From: JBBROS01 sp965217935
Lineage (GTDB): Bacteria; Pseudomonadota; Alphaproteobacteria; Acetobacterales; Acetobacteraceae
Assembly: GCA_965217935.1 (NCBI GenBank)
Contig: OZ244581.1
Coordinates: 1-64,000, forward strand
Reading direction: 5' to 3'
DNA length: 64,000 bases
Every line of letters begins with the position of its first letter. Within the stretch, counting starts at the first letter, position 1. The notes beneath the pieces are model-generated. The model was not told the origin of the DNA and did not search any database. It saw only the letters and a list, made by a program, of their open reading frames with translations. The translations under genes were made by a program, and so were the position numbers. Positions 7,187 through 14,468 of the stretch are shown one piece after another.

Positions 7187-8180
7187 GAAGGCAGCATTCG
7201 CGGCGGCATCGTTCGCCAATCTCCGCGCCGCGGCCGGCGAGGGAGACGGCGAGCCGCTTCGCATCGCCCTGGTGGACATTGACGAAGATCCCAACCAGCC
7301 GCGCAAGGCGTTCAACGAGGCTGACCTTGAGGTCCTGGCGGAGACGATCAGGATGCGGGGGGTCCTACAGCCGGTTGGCCTCCTGCCACCCGAGAAGGGC
7401 CGCTACACGCTGGCGTTCGGCGCCAGGCGCTTTCGCGCGTCCAAGCTGGCAGGGATGGCGGACATTCCGGCCGTCATCGTGCCATCCGACCAGCGCGACT
7501 TCGCCACGCAGATCATCGAGAACCAGCAGCGGGCGGACCTGTCGAACAGCGAGTTGGCCGCGGCCGTCAATCAGCTTCACGCCGAGGGCAAGAGGGGACG
7601 GGAGATCGCTGCGATTTGCGCCCTGAAGGACTATCAGGTGGCGGCGTTCCGGGCGGTCGAGAAGTTGCCGGGCTTTCTCGTGAACCGGCTCGATACCGGG
7701 GACATCCGTGCGATCTACGACCTTTACCGGGCCTGGCAAAGGCAACCGGCGGCGATCGAGGAGGTGATGCCCGAGGCTGATGCCGTCCTGACGATCACCG
7801 AGGCGCGGCGCATCATTGCAGCCGCTACAGGCAAGCCATCCGGGAGCATCGTCCTCAGCCGAGAGCGGCAGGCTGAGGCGATTGCGACTGATGGCGCCGA
7901 TGATGCCGGTGCGCTTCCGGCGTCCGCACCAATCATGGCCCCGCCATCGGATGCCGAAGTCGCGCCGCCACGGACGGAACAGACTGGGCCGGACAGGCTT
8001 GCGGAACCAGAAAGAGACCAAAGACCGGAGCCTCTAAGGCCCGAGCAGGATTTGCACGGTGCAAATGTTTTGGCGTCTCCCGAGCTTGCCGCAACGGGTC
8101 AGCAGGATGCCGGAGAGAAGCGGTCAACCGCAGTTCCGGCACCGGATAAATGGAGGATGGCCTTCGAGGCGTGCTGGTAA
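7179..8180 (+). CDS. parB: ParB-family centromere-binding protein
   Basis: A 333-residue ParB/RepB/Spo0J protein. It has the N-terminal nuclease/CTPase-type domain with PNQPRKAFNEADLEVLAETI, box II motif GARRFRASKLAG, and IIENQQRADLSNSE, then a central HTH region (ALKDYQVAAFRAVEKLP) and a long, proline-rich C-terminal tail. The GTG start at 7179 overlaps the parA stop. One copy of a perfect 17-bp palindrome lies inside the tail-coding region (8051-8067) and two more lie downstream; they are candidates for its binding site. The protein would load on a centromere and stimulate the ParA ATPase. No lesion. Confidence 0.88.
   Translation: MAKKAAFAAASFANLRAAAGEGDGEPLRIALVDIDEDPNQPRKAFNEADLEVLAETIRMRGVLQPVGLLPPEKGRYTLAFGARRFRASKLAGMADIPAVIVPSDQRDFATQIIENQQRADLSNSELAAAVNQLHAEGKRGREIAAICALKDYQVAAFRAVEKLPGFLVNRLDTGDIRAIYDLYRAWQRQPAAIEEVMPEADAVLTITEARRIIAAATGKPSGSIVLSRERQAEAIATDGADDAGALPASAPIMAPPSDAEVAPPRTEQTGPDRLAEPERDQRPEPLRPEQDLHGANVLASPELAATGQQDAGEKRSTAVPAPDKWRMAFEACW
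8051..8067. promoter_or_regulatory. 17-bp perfect palindrome, copy 1 (candidate parS)
   Basis: ATTTGCACGGTGCAAAT is an uninterrupted palindrome with 8-bp arms around a central G. It lies inside the 3' part of parB. Identical copies occur at 9710 and 10921. A site within coding sequence is unlikely to be a promoter operator and fits a centromere better. Confidence 0.6.
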
Positions 8181-8301
8181 CGACCAGGCGGCCGGACCAG
8201 CCAGGCTCGGCATTCCTAGACGTGAAAGGGGACTTGCGGGTGGTGCCTTTTGCGAAGCTGCGCACCATTGCGGCGACATAGGCGACCGAGGAGAGGCGAT
8301 C

Positions 8302-8670
8302 ATGCAAAGCGGGCCCAGTGATCTTCCAGCTCTGAAATCCCCGATGCAGTGTGCCGCTTCCTTGCTGGAAGGACTGCTTGGCATCGTCTGCCTGACTGCG
8401 CTTCGGTGCGTGGTTGAAACCTGTCGGCTACTCATGATCCTGGCTTTGCGGCTGCTGCGGCCGATCGTGGGGTGCGTGTTGCTGTTGGGGTGTGTCGGGA
8501 GCGTCGTCGCGACCGTGGGCTTCGCCGTTCAACATCTATGGTCAGATGCGGCACGGGCTGCCTCAGTGGTGTTCGCGTGCGCCTTGGTCCTTCGTCTGTA
8601 TTCATGGCTTCTGCAAGCCATCGATCCTTCGCAGTTCAACGTGGTGGTCACTGAACGCCGCCTTTGGTGA
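8302..8670 (+). CDS. Small integral membrane protein of unknown function
   Basis: A 122-residue protein with at least two strongly hydrophobic segments (SLLEGLLGIVCLTALRCVV and ILALRLLRPIVGCVLLLGCV, the second running on into GSVVATVGF), then AASVVFACALVLRLYSWLL. GAGGAGAGG precedes the ATG at 8302. It lies between parB and a TOPRIM-domain gene, reads in the same direction, and ends 11 bases before the latter, so it belongs to the same plasmid operon. I recognise no family. The 120 bases between parB and this gene hold nothing notable. Confidence 0.5.
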   Translation: MQSGPSDLPALKSPMQCAASLLEGLLGIVCLTALRCVVETCRLLMILALRLLRPIVGCVLLLGCVGSVVATVGFAVQHLWSDAARAASVVFACALVLRLYSWLLQAIDPSQFNVVVTERRLW

Positions 8671-8681
8671 GAGGACACGGC

Positions 8682-9690
8682 ATGGCCGTCTATGACGCCG
8701 AACTGGCTGACCTGCGTGCCCGCGTGGATTGCAGGACGGTGCTCGAACACGCGCAGTGGACGCTGGATCGGCAGGGAAGCACGGCGCACAGCCCTAAGTA
8801 TCGCCAGGGCGACGGCGGGATCGTCATCGTGACCCATGACGGAAAGGGCAGGTATGACCCGCTGAACGGCAAGAAGGGCGACGTGATCGCCCTTGCGCAG
8901 CACGTATGAGGGCGGCAATCTTGGACACGCGCGCAAGGCGCTGCGACCGCTTGCCGGCATCTCGCCTTCACTGAATCCAGCGGCACAGCCCTCCGCTATC
9001 GAGCCGGTCAACCTGGACCAATGGCATTTAGCGCCATTGCTCAGGCCGGGCTCGCGAACATGGGCGTATCTCACCGAAACGCGCGGCCTGCTCGCGAGCA
9101 CTGTCGAGCGCGCTGCCCAAGCTGGGGTTTTGCGTGAGGGCATCTACGGCACTGTCTTAGCCAAGCACATGAGCGCGGACGGTCAGCTTGTCGGCTGGGA
9201 GATGCGCGGACCCTGCTACAAGGGATACAGCAAGGGCGGCGCCAAGGCGCTGTTCAGCGTTGGCGATACGCAGGCGACACGGATTGCCGTCACCGAGGCC
9301 GTCATAGACACCCTCAGCCTTGCGAGCATCGAGATGTGGCCGCGCGGGACGTTGTACGTCTCCACGGGCGGTGGTTATGGGCCGCAAGCGGAGAAGGCGC
9401 TTCAAGCGAGGCTGCGACCGGGCGTGACGCTGGTAGCGGCGACGGATCAGGGCCAGGGCGGCGAATTGCTGGCAAGACGGTTGCAGGCATTGGCGAGGCA
9501 CTGCAACGCCGGCTACGAGCGTCTGGCGCCAATGGCGAAGGATTGGAACGAGCAGATCAACCATCCCGCAATGGCGAAGGCCGTTTTGGAGGTCAAACGT
9601 GCTGCGGTTGTCGAGGCTGATCGCCGGGCGGGGTGGGCTGGGCATCGTCTGCCGGCATTTTCCAATCAGGAGGCGCGGCGCAAGCGTTAG
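8682..9690 (+). pseudogene. DUF3991/TOPRIM-domain plasmid protein, frameshifted
   Basis: The N-terminus (VDCRTVLEHAQWTLDRQGST through GRYDPLNGKKGDVIALAQHV) is the zinc-finger-like/DUF3991 start typical of plasmid proteins with a TOPRIM domain. The frame breaks at about 8907, where one missing base turns an expected tryptophan codon into a stop. The rest continues in the next frame from GGNLGHARKALRPLAGI through a TOPRIM domain (RIAVTEAVIDTLSLASIE, then DQGQGGELLARRLQALA). TOPRIM proteins of this kind are linked to plasmid replication or transfer, and act on DNA. With the frameshift, only the C-terminal part could be expressed, from a start near 8893. Confidence 0.75.
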
Positions 9691-9709
9691 CCTTCCGGCT
9701 CTGGCTCGG

Positions 9710-9726
9710 ATTTGCACGGTGCAAAT
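9710..9726. promoter_or_regulatory. 17-bp perfect palindrome, copy 2 (candidate parS)
   Basis: Identical to the copy at 8051. It lies in the 57-bp gap between two convergent genes (TOPRIM protein and zeta toxin), where no promoter is expected. It has no T-run that would make it an intrinsic terminator. Confidence 0.6.
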
Positions 9727-9747
9727 CTTCCGGTTGTGCTTCAGCCG

Positions 9748-10620
9748 TCATCGACGGCGTTTGCTCGGCCTATCCGGTTCAGTGCGCGAAGGTTCCGGTC
9801 TTTCCGATTTGCCCGGCGACGGTTCCGGCGCGGTCGCAAGCCGCCGTAGCTCCACGCTCAGGACAACCGGCCCCTCCTGCCTTTCCTTCTCGCTCAACGC
9901 ACGCGCAAAGTCCGCTTTCACCCTGGCACGCCCGGTCGCGTCGAGATGACCCATCTCGCGCTCGACTTTCTCGTTGAATGCAGCCTGCACAAGCCTGCCA
10001 TCGGGCGAGAGGGAAGAACTGAGGCGGCTCTGATTTCCCGCACGCTCCAGTTCGGCCGCGATGCGAGGTATTTGCCCGGCCAGCCATCGCGGCGGGTCCG
10101 GCGCTTCGAACAGAACCCGGCCGCGTTCAATTCCGAGAACCCGCCGATGGTTGCTGCCGGAGTTGTCAAGCAGCACAGCCCGGTCCGCAATGATGATTGC
10201 CGCCGGGAGATTGCCCAAGCTGCCGGCCACGCGACGCCGTATCGTCTCAGGCTCGATCCAGTGCCCGCCTTGCATGGCACGGCCCTCGACCCGACGAATG
10301 TTCGTCGCGACATCGTTCACCGCGACATAGCGCAACGTCACGTCGTAGCCCGCATCCTTGGCCGCCTGCATCCGCCCGAGCACGGTCCGTCCCGTCAAAG
10401 TCGTCTCCAAGGACAGCGAACGTCCCTCCGCCAGAGTTCGGTCAAACAGTCGCAGAGCCTCCCTGCCTGCGGCAAAATCAATTGAGCGTGGATCGGTGGG
10501 GTTTATTTGCCGGGCGATGCGGTCCGGGTCTATTTCAACGTCAACCGGATCGGCGCCGCCCGCGCGCAAGCTGCTCTTGCCGGCGCCGTTGGCGCCGGCA
10601 TAGACGATGAGCCGCCTCAA
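9748..10620 (-). CDS. Zeta-toxin family kinase
   Basis: A 290-residue protein resembling zeta/PezT toxins, which phosphorylate UDP-N-acetylglucosamine and block cell-wall synthesis. The P-loop GANGAGKSS lies at residues 8-16, followed by the substrate-region DPDRIARQINPTDPRSIDFA, and SLSLETTLTG, the strand-turn typical of the family. The start is a TTG at 10620 that overlaps the stop of the upstream gene as TTGA, and homology begins exactly there; a much longer open frame to 10887 is antisense-like. The C-terminal 90 residues are charged and possibly disordered. The overlap indicates translational coupling with its presumed antitoxin. Confidence 0.82.
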   Translation of the reverse strand: MRRLIVYAGANGAGKSSLRAGGADPVDVEIDPDRIARQINPTDPRSIDFAAGREALRLFDRTLAEGRSLSLETTLTGRTVLGRMQAAKDAGYDVTLRYVAVNDVATNIRRVEGRAMQGGHWIEPETIRRRVAGSLGNLPAAIIIADRAVLLDNSGSNHRRVLGIERGRVLFEAPDPPRWLAGQIPRIAAELERAGNQSRLSSSLSPDGRLVQAAFNEKVEREMGHLDATGRARVKADFARALSEKERQEGPVVLSVELRRLATAPEPSPGKSERPEPSRTEPDRPSKRRR

Positions 10621-10856
10621 CGCGCAGGGGGCGTGAACCCAGGATACGGATTGCCCTCGGCTTGGAACTGGTCGATCGGAGCCAGGCGCTCGACGCGCCC
10701 GCCAGGGTGCTCTTGCACAACCCAGCCCTCCAGCTCGTAGGTCAGGATTTCTCCGCTTGCACGACGCGTCGCCAACGCGTTCTCCGCGGCACGTTGAAGG
10801 GCAGCACATTCCGCCTGCATCATCGCGGAACCTGCGATACGCATCTGCTCGTTCAT
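10617..10856 (-). CDS. Small partner of zeta toxin, presumed antitoxin
   Basis: A 79-residue protein beginning MNEQMRIAGSAMMQAECAAL. It has an N-terminal helix followed by a compact segment EILTYELEGWVVQEHPGGRV and a short tail. It does not look like the epsilon or PezA antitoxins I know. Position decides the call: it lies directly upstream of the zeta kinase, overlaps it by four bases, and reads in the same direction. The start at 10856 is the ATG with GAGCGC-type spacing; the frame is open further up, but that part crosses the palindrome at 10921. Function is inference from context. Confidence 0.6.
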   Translation of the reverse strand: MNEQMRIAGSAMMQAECAALQRAAENALATRRASGEILTYELEGWVVQEHPGGRVERLAPIDQFQAEGNPYPGFTPPAR

Positions 10857-10920
10857 GGCGCGCGCTCCTGTTGCTAAGCCGCCACAAATTACCATAGGAC
10901 CACTATCGACACAGCTTCCG

Positions 10921-10937
10921 ATTTGCACGGTGCAAAT
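10921..10937. promoter_or_regulatory. 17-bp perfect palindrome, copy 3 (candidate parS or operator)
   Basis: Third identical copy. It lies 65 bases upstream of the zeta antitoxin start, so here a promoter-operator role is possible. The other two copies are not near promoters, which favours one shared centromere-type function. The following CTGCCGGT resembles the CTTCCGGT after copy 2. Confidence 0.6.
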
Positions 10938-11029
10938 CTGCCGGTCGTGTTCTCCCGGCCTTCGGCACTCCTTCCTTCTTGCCCAGCTTTCTAGTGAAGA
11001 AGCACCTAACCCCATCAAAGAGGGACTAG

Positions 11030-11925
11030 GGCGTGTCTGCAAACTGAGCGGCTATAGCCAAAGCACGATCATGCCGAGCGTGACCATCGCGAGGTAGTTG
11101 ACCCCGCGCTTCTCGTATCGGGTCGCGATGCGGCGGAACTGCTTGAGGCGGTTGATCAAGCGCTCGATGCGATTGCGCTGTCGGTAAGCGTCGCGGTCGA
11201 AGCAGGGCTGCCGGCGCTGGTTGCTTTTGCTGGGGATCACCGGCCGGATATGCCGCCGGCGCAGGCGGCCCCGAGCCGTGGGGCTGCTGTATCCCTTGTC
11301 GCCGGCCACACAGCGTGGCCGCAGCCGAGGACGGCCCCGGCCGGGACGGCGGACTGCGCCCTGGTCCAGCAGCGCCTGCAACGCAGTCTGCTCATGCCGC
11401 TCGCCTGCGGTCAGCACGGCCGTGATCGGCTTGCCGCCCCCTTCTGCCCGCAGATGCAGCTTGGTCGAGAACCCACCCTGGCTGCGGCCCAGCGCCTCGA
11501 CGCTCTGCCCATCTCCGGCAGGCTTGGTCCGGCGCGCGCCGGCCGCGTGCTGATGCGCGCGGATCACGGTCGCGTCCACGAAGTGCAGGTCCCAATCCAC
11601 CTCGCCACGCGCATCGGCGTCAGCCTGCAACGCCGACAGCACCCGGTCCCAAATACCCGCCGCACGCCAGCGGTAAAACCGGCTCGACACCGTGCCCACC
11701 CGGCCATGCCGCTCCGGCAGGTCGCGCCAGGGCGCCCCGGTGCGGTCAATCCACAGCACGCCGTTTAGGATGCGCCGGTGGTCCTCGTTCGGCCGTCCCG
11801 TCCAGGGCTTGCCCGGCGGCAGGAGCGGCTCCAGACAGCGCCATTGCGCGTCCGTCAAATCGCCTCGTCTCACCCCAGCAATACGGGATCACGCACCCGA
11901 AATGTCTGCCGTTTGCAGACACGCT
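11030..11925 (-). mobile_element. IS5-family insertion sequence with CTAG target duplication
   Basis: A complete 896-bp element. The terminal repeats are GGCGTGTCTGCAAAC at the left and AGCGTGTCTGCAAAC (read inward) at the right. The target tetranucleotide CTAG is duplicated at 11026-11029 and 11926-11929. One transposase ORF fills it. Both ends and the duplication are intact, so this looks like a recent insertion. It landed beside the zeta antitoxin promoter on one side and an intergenic hairpin repeat on the other. Confidence 0.92.
11052..11873 (-). CDS. IS5-family transposase
   Basis: A 273-residue DDE transposase. It shows the N-terminal DUF4096-like segment (LTDAQWRCLEPLLPPGKPWT), the first catalytic aspartate in LHFVDATVIRAHQHAAG, the second in CVAGDKGYSSPTARGRL, and the glutamate in RQRNRIERLINRLKQFRRIA. 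All are present and the length is normal, so it should be active. It is made from a single ORF, unlike relatives that need frameshifting. The start ATG lies 52 bases inside the right end. Confidence 0.92.
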   Translation of the reverse strand: MRRGDLTDAQWRCLEPLLPPGKPWTGRPNEDHRRILNGVLWIDRTGAPWRDLPERHGRVGTVSSRFYRWRAAGIWDRVLSALQADADARGEVDWDLHFVDATVIRAHQHAAGARRTKPAGDGQSVEALGRSQGGFSTKLHLRAEGGGKPITAVLTAGERHEQTALQALLDQGAVRRPGRGRPRLRPRCVAGDKGYSSPTARGRLRRRHIRPVIPSKSNQRRQPCFDRDAYRQRNRIERLINRLKQFRRIATRYEKRGVNYLAMVTLGMIVLWL

Positions 11926-12023
11926 CTAGACCTTTGTCGCCCTGACGCAGTCAGGACGAAGGGTCTAGCGCTGATCTGGACTGGCAATTGACGCCCTGAC
12001 ACAGTCAGGGCGATTGCAGTCTA
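11926..12023. repeat. Paired intergenic hairpin repeats (element copy a)
   Basis: Two dyads lie side by side. The first (11926-11965) has arms CTAGACCTTTGTCGCCCTGAC and its imperfect complement ending GGGTCTAG. The second (11971-12023) contains GCCCTGACACAGTCAGGGC. Read on the minus strand, the second begins at the stop codon of the DUF547 gene as TAGACTGCAATCGCCCTGAC. The same module follows the stop of the methyltransferase at 16440 and, in weaker form, the stops at 28541 and 60807. Probably a repeated terminator or REP-like element. Confidence 0.65.
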
Positions 12024-12851
12024 CCGCCCCGCCCCGGACGTGCCGTTCAATGCCCAGTCGTAATGGTCGCCCGAGATGGACCTGATCCCTTGCAGGGACC
12101 GCCGCTTCTCCGCCGCCGCATAGCGTTTCAGATGCTCGATCACCCCCCGGTCCGTCCCGCCGAAGTCCGCTTGATACCACTCGTAGATTGACGACACGTA
12201 AAGCCCGCCGTCGCGCACGAAGAAGCCGCGCGGGCTGTTCACGTAATCCCGGGCCGCCTGATCGAGCTGGGCCTCCATCCCCGTCTTGTCATATGGCGCC
12301 GCGCGCAGGTTCGGGCAGCCGAGCGATGCGCAGTTCAGCGCGTAATGCGTCCGCGGGTCGCGCCAGATCGGGCGCAGGATGCGGTGCTCGATGTCGTTCA
12401 GGCTCACCGTCTGCCCCTCGACCTGGATCAGCTTCGCGTCCCAAGGCCCGGAGGCGCTGAACAGGCCCGGCGACAGGTTGATCTCGCGGATGCTCGCCAC
12501 CGGGTCATGCTGCAGCACCACGCTGACGGTCAGCTCGTTATACAGGTTCGACCAGAAGGCCCGCTGCTCTCCCCGGCTCAGGCTGCTGACCGGGACCTGC
12601 TGCAGCCGGCGCAGGTCCGCCGCCAGCCCGGCCCGGTCCGCCGCCGAGACGCCGGCGTAATCGACCCGGTTGATCCCGTCCGCCCCGGCCCGCACGTGAC
12701 GGCGCAGGAACGACGCCCAGACCCGCTGGTCGATGACCGCCGTGCTGGCCTCGTCATGCGCCTGCCAGCGCGGCCACAGCTCGGCCCGGGGGGCGGCCAG
12801 CCCCGGCTGCATCAGCCCGAGCAACGCCAGCAATCCAGCAACCATCCGCAC
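12021..12851 (-). CDS. DUF547 domain protein, exported
   Basis: A protein of about 276 residues with an N-terminal signal peptide (VAGLLALLGLMQPGLAAPRA) and a DUF547 domain: VWASFLRRHVRAGADGINRV, then LSRGEQRAFWSNLYNELTVS and THYALNCASLGCPNLRAAPY. DUF547 proteins are envelope-located and of unknown function, with a conserved NCAS-GCP cysteine motif that may be catalytic. AGGAGG abuts the ATG at 12857, so the GTG at 12851 (6-base spacing) or the ATG at 12845 is the better start. It is divergent from the TRAP operon and ends in a hairpin repeat. Confidence 0.8.
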   Translation of the reverse strand: MRMVAGLLALLGLMQPGLAAPRAELWPRWQAHDEASTAVIDQRVWASFLRRHVRAGADGINRVDYAGVSAADRAGLAADLRRLQQVPVSSLSRGEQRAFWSNLYNELTVSVVLQHDPVASIREINLSPGLFSASGPWDAKLIQVEGQTVSLNDIEHRILRPIWRDPRTHYALNCASLGCPNLRAAPYDKTGMEAQLDQAARDYVNSPRGFFVRDGGLYVSSIYEWYQADFGGTDRGVIEHLKRYAAAEKRRSLQGIRSISGDHYDWALNGTSGAGR

Positions 12852-12962
12852 GGGCATCCTCCTATTCAAACCACGTGCGGTCGATAAACCATCGAGACGT
12901 TTGACGCAGCCTCCGTTCCATGGAAGCGTGCAACGAATCGCGACAATCCGGAGCACCGAGGA

Positions 12963-13937
12963 ATGAGGCATTTCGCCGCCGCCGTCCTGTTCGCAGCCCT
13001 CGCCGTCACGCGCCCGGACGTGGCGCAGGCCCAAGCCAACTGGGACATGCCCACCCCCTACCCGGACAGCAACTTCCACGAGGAAAACATCGCCGCGTTC
13101 ATCAAAGAGGTGAATAAGAACGCCGGCGGCGCGGTGACCATCACCCTCCACCCGAACCAATCGCTGATCAAGCATCCCGACATCAAGAACTCGGTGCGCG
13201 ACGGCATCGTCCCCATCGGGGAGCTGCTCGCCTCCCGGCTGGAGAACGAAAGCCCCATTTTCGGCGCCGACAACATCCCCTTCCTGGCCGACAGCTATCC
13301 CGAGGCGATGAAGCTCTACCAGGCGCAGAAGCCCTACATGGACAAGCTGCTGGCCCGGCAAGGGCTGAAGCTGCTGTTCTCCGTCCCCTGGCCGCCGCAG
13401 GGCCTGTATGCCAAAGCCAAGGCCGACAGCCTGGCCGACCTCTCCGGGCGCACCTTCCGCGCCTACAACAAGTCCACCGAGGAACTGGCCAAGGCGGCCG
13501 GGATGGTCCCGGTGCAGATCGAGGCGTCCGACGTGCCCACCGCCTTCTCCACCGGGCGCGTCCAGGCCATGATCACCTCGCCCGCCACCGGCGTCGACAG
13601 CAAGGCATGGGATTTCCTGTCCTACTACTACACGCTGGACGCCTGGCTTTCCCGCAACATGGTCATCGTCAACCAGGCCCGCTTCGACGCGCTGCCGAAA
13701 CCGGCCCAGGACGCCATCGCCAAGGCCGCCGCCGAGGCCGAGACCCGCGGCTGGGCCATGTCGCAGCAGGTCAATGCGTCCGCCACCAAGACCCTGGCCG
13801 ACAACGGCATCAAGGTCACCGCCCCGTCCCCCGAACTGGAGAGCGGCTTCAAAAAGATCGCCGAGACCCTGCGCGAGAAATGGGTCAAGGCCGCGGGCAA
13901 GGACGGCGCGCAGATGCTCGAGGCCTATCGCAAATAG
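12963..13937 (+). CDS. dctP: TRAP transporter substrate-binding protein DctP
   Basis: A 324-residue periplasmic receptor with a signal peptide (MRHFAAAVLFAALAVTRPDV, cleaved near AQAQA). The DctP fold is marked by SNFHEENIAAFIKEVNKNAG, GELLASRLENESPIFGADNI, and the family signature region GRTFRAYNKSTEELAKAAG followed by VPTAFSTGRVQAMITSP. The usual ligand arginine motif (R-x-Y/F near residue 160) is recognisable as FRAYN. It would deliver an organic acid or related solute to the membrane subunits encoded next. It is the first gene of a three-gene operon; gaps are 6 bases and a 1-base overlap. Confidence 0.9.
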   Translation: MRHFAAAVLFAALAVTRPDVAQAQANWDMPTPYPDSNFHEENIAAFIKEVNKNAGGAVTITLHPNQSLIKHPDIKNSVRDGIVPIGELLASRLENESPIFGADNIPFLADSYPEAMKLYQAQKPYMDKLLARQGLKLLFSVPWPPQGLYAKAKADSLADLSGRTFRAYNKSTEELAKAAGMVPVQIEASDVPTAFSTGRVQAMITSPATGVDSKAWDFLSYYYTLDAWLSRNMVIVNQARFDALPKPAQDAIAKAAAEAETRGWAMSQQVNASATKTLADNGIKVTAPSPELESGFKKIAETLREKWVKAAGKDGAQMLEAYRK

Positions 13938-13943
13938 CCGGCC

Positions 13944-14468
13944 ATGCGCGGTTGCCTCGACGCGCTCTACCGGGTCTCCGGCGGCTTGGCGGCGTTGTGC
14001 CTGGTCGCCATCGCCGCGCTCGTGGCCTTGCAAGTCGCCGCCCGCCTGCTCGACGCCGCGCTCGGCGCGCTGGGCATCCCCGTCACCGGCTTGGTCGTGC
14101 CCTCGCTCGCCGAAGTCGCCGGGTTCCTGCTGGCGGCGGCCACGTTCCTCGCCCTTGCCGACACCCTGGCCCACGGCGTCCATATCCGGGTTGACCTGCT
14201 GACCGCGCGGCTGCCCGACGCGCTCCGGCGTCCGCTCGAAGCCGCCGTCGCCCTGCTCGCCGCCGGGCTGGCCGGCTTCGCCGCCTACGCCTGCGCCGCG
14301 CTGGCCTACAAGAGCTATAGCTACGGGGACCTCTCCTACGGCATCGTCGCCGTTCCCCTCGTCATCCCGCAAAGCGCGCTGGCCATCGGCCTGGCCATCC
14401 TTGCCGTCGCGCTGGTCGACCGCGCACTCTCCCCCGCGCGGCCCGCTGCTGAGACGGGCGCCGTTTGA
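13944..14468 (+). CDS. dctQ: TRAP transporter small membrane subunit DctQ
   Basis: A 174-residue inner-membrane protein with four predicted helices: SGGLAALCLVAIAALVALQV, then AEVAGFLLAAATFLALADTL, AAVALLAAGLAGFAAYACAA and PQSALAIGLAILAVALVDRA. The HGVHIRVDLLTARLP loop between helices two and three is the conserved DctQ feature. It forms a complex with DctM and powers uptake by the sodium gradient. It starts 6 bases after dctP and its stop TGA shares a base with the ATG of dctM. Confidence 0.88.
   Translation: MRGCLDALYRVSGGLAALCLVAIAALVALQVAARLLDAALGALGIPVTGLVVPSLAEVAGFLLAAATFLALADTLAHGVHIRVDLLTARLPDALRRPLEAAVALLAAGLAGFAAYACAALAYKSYSYGDLSYGIVAVPLVIPQSALAIGLAILAVALVDRALSPARPAAETGAV

Noticed and set aside
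12852..14372. Upstream extension of the DUF547 frame to 783 codons
   Set aside because: The extension is antisense to dctP and dctQ, and the DUF547 protein has its own ribosome site and signal peptide at 12857-12845.
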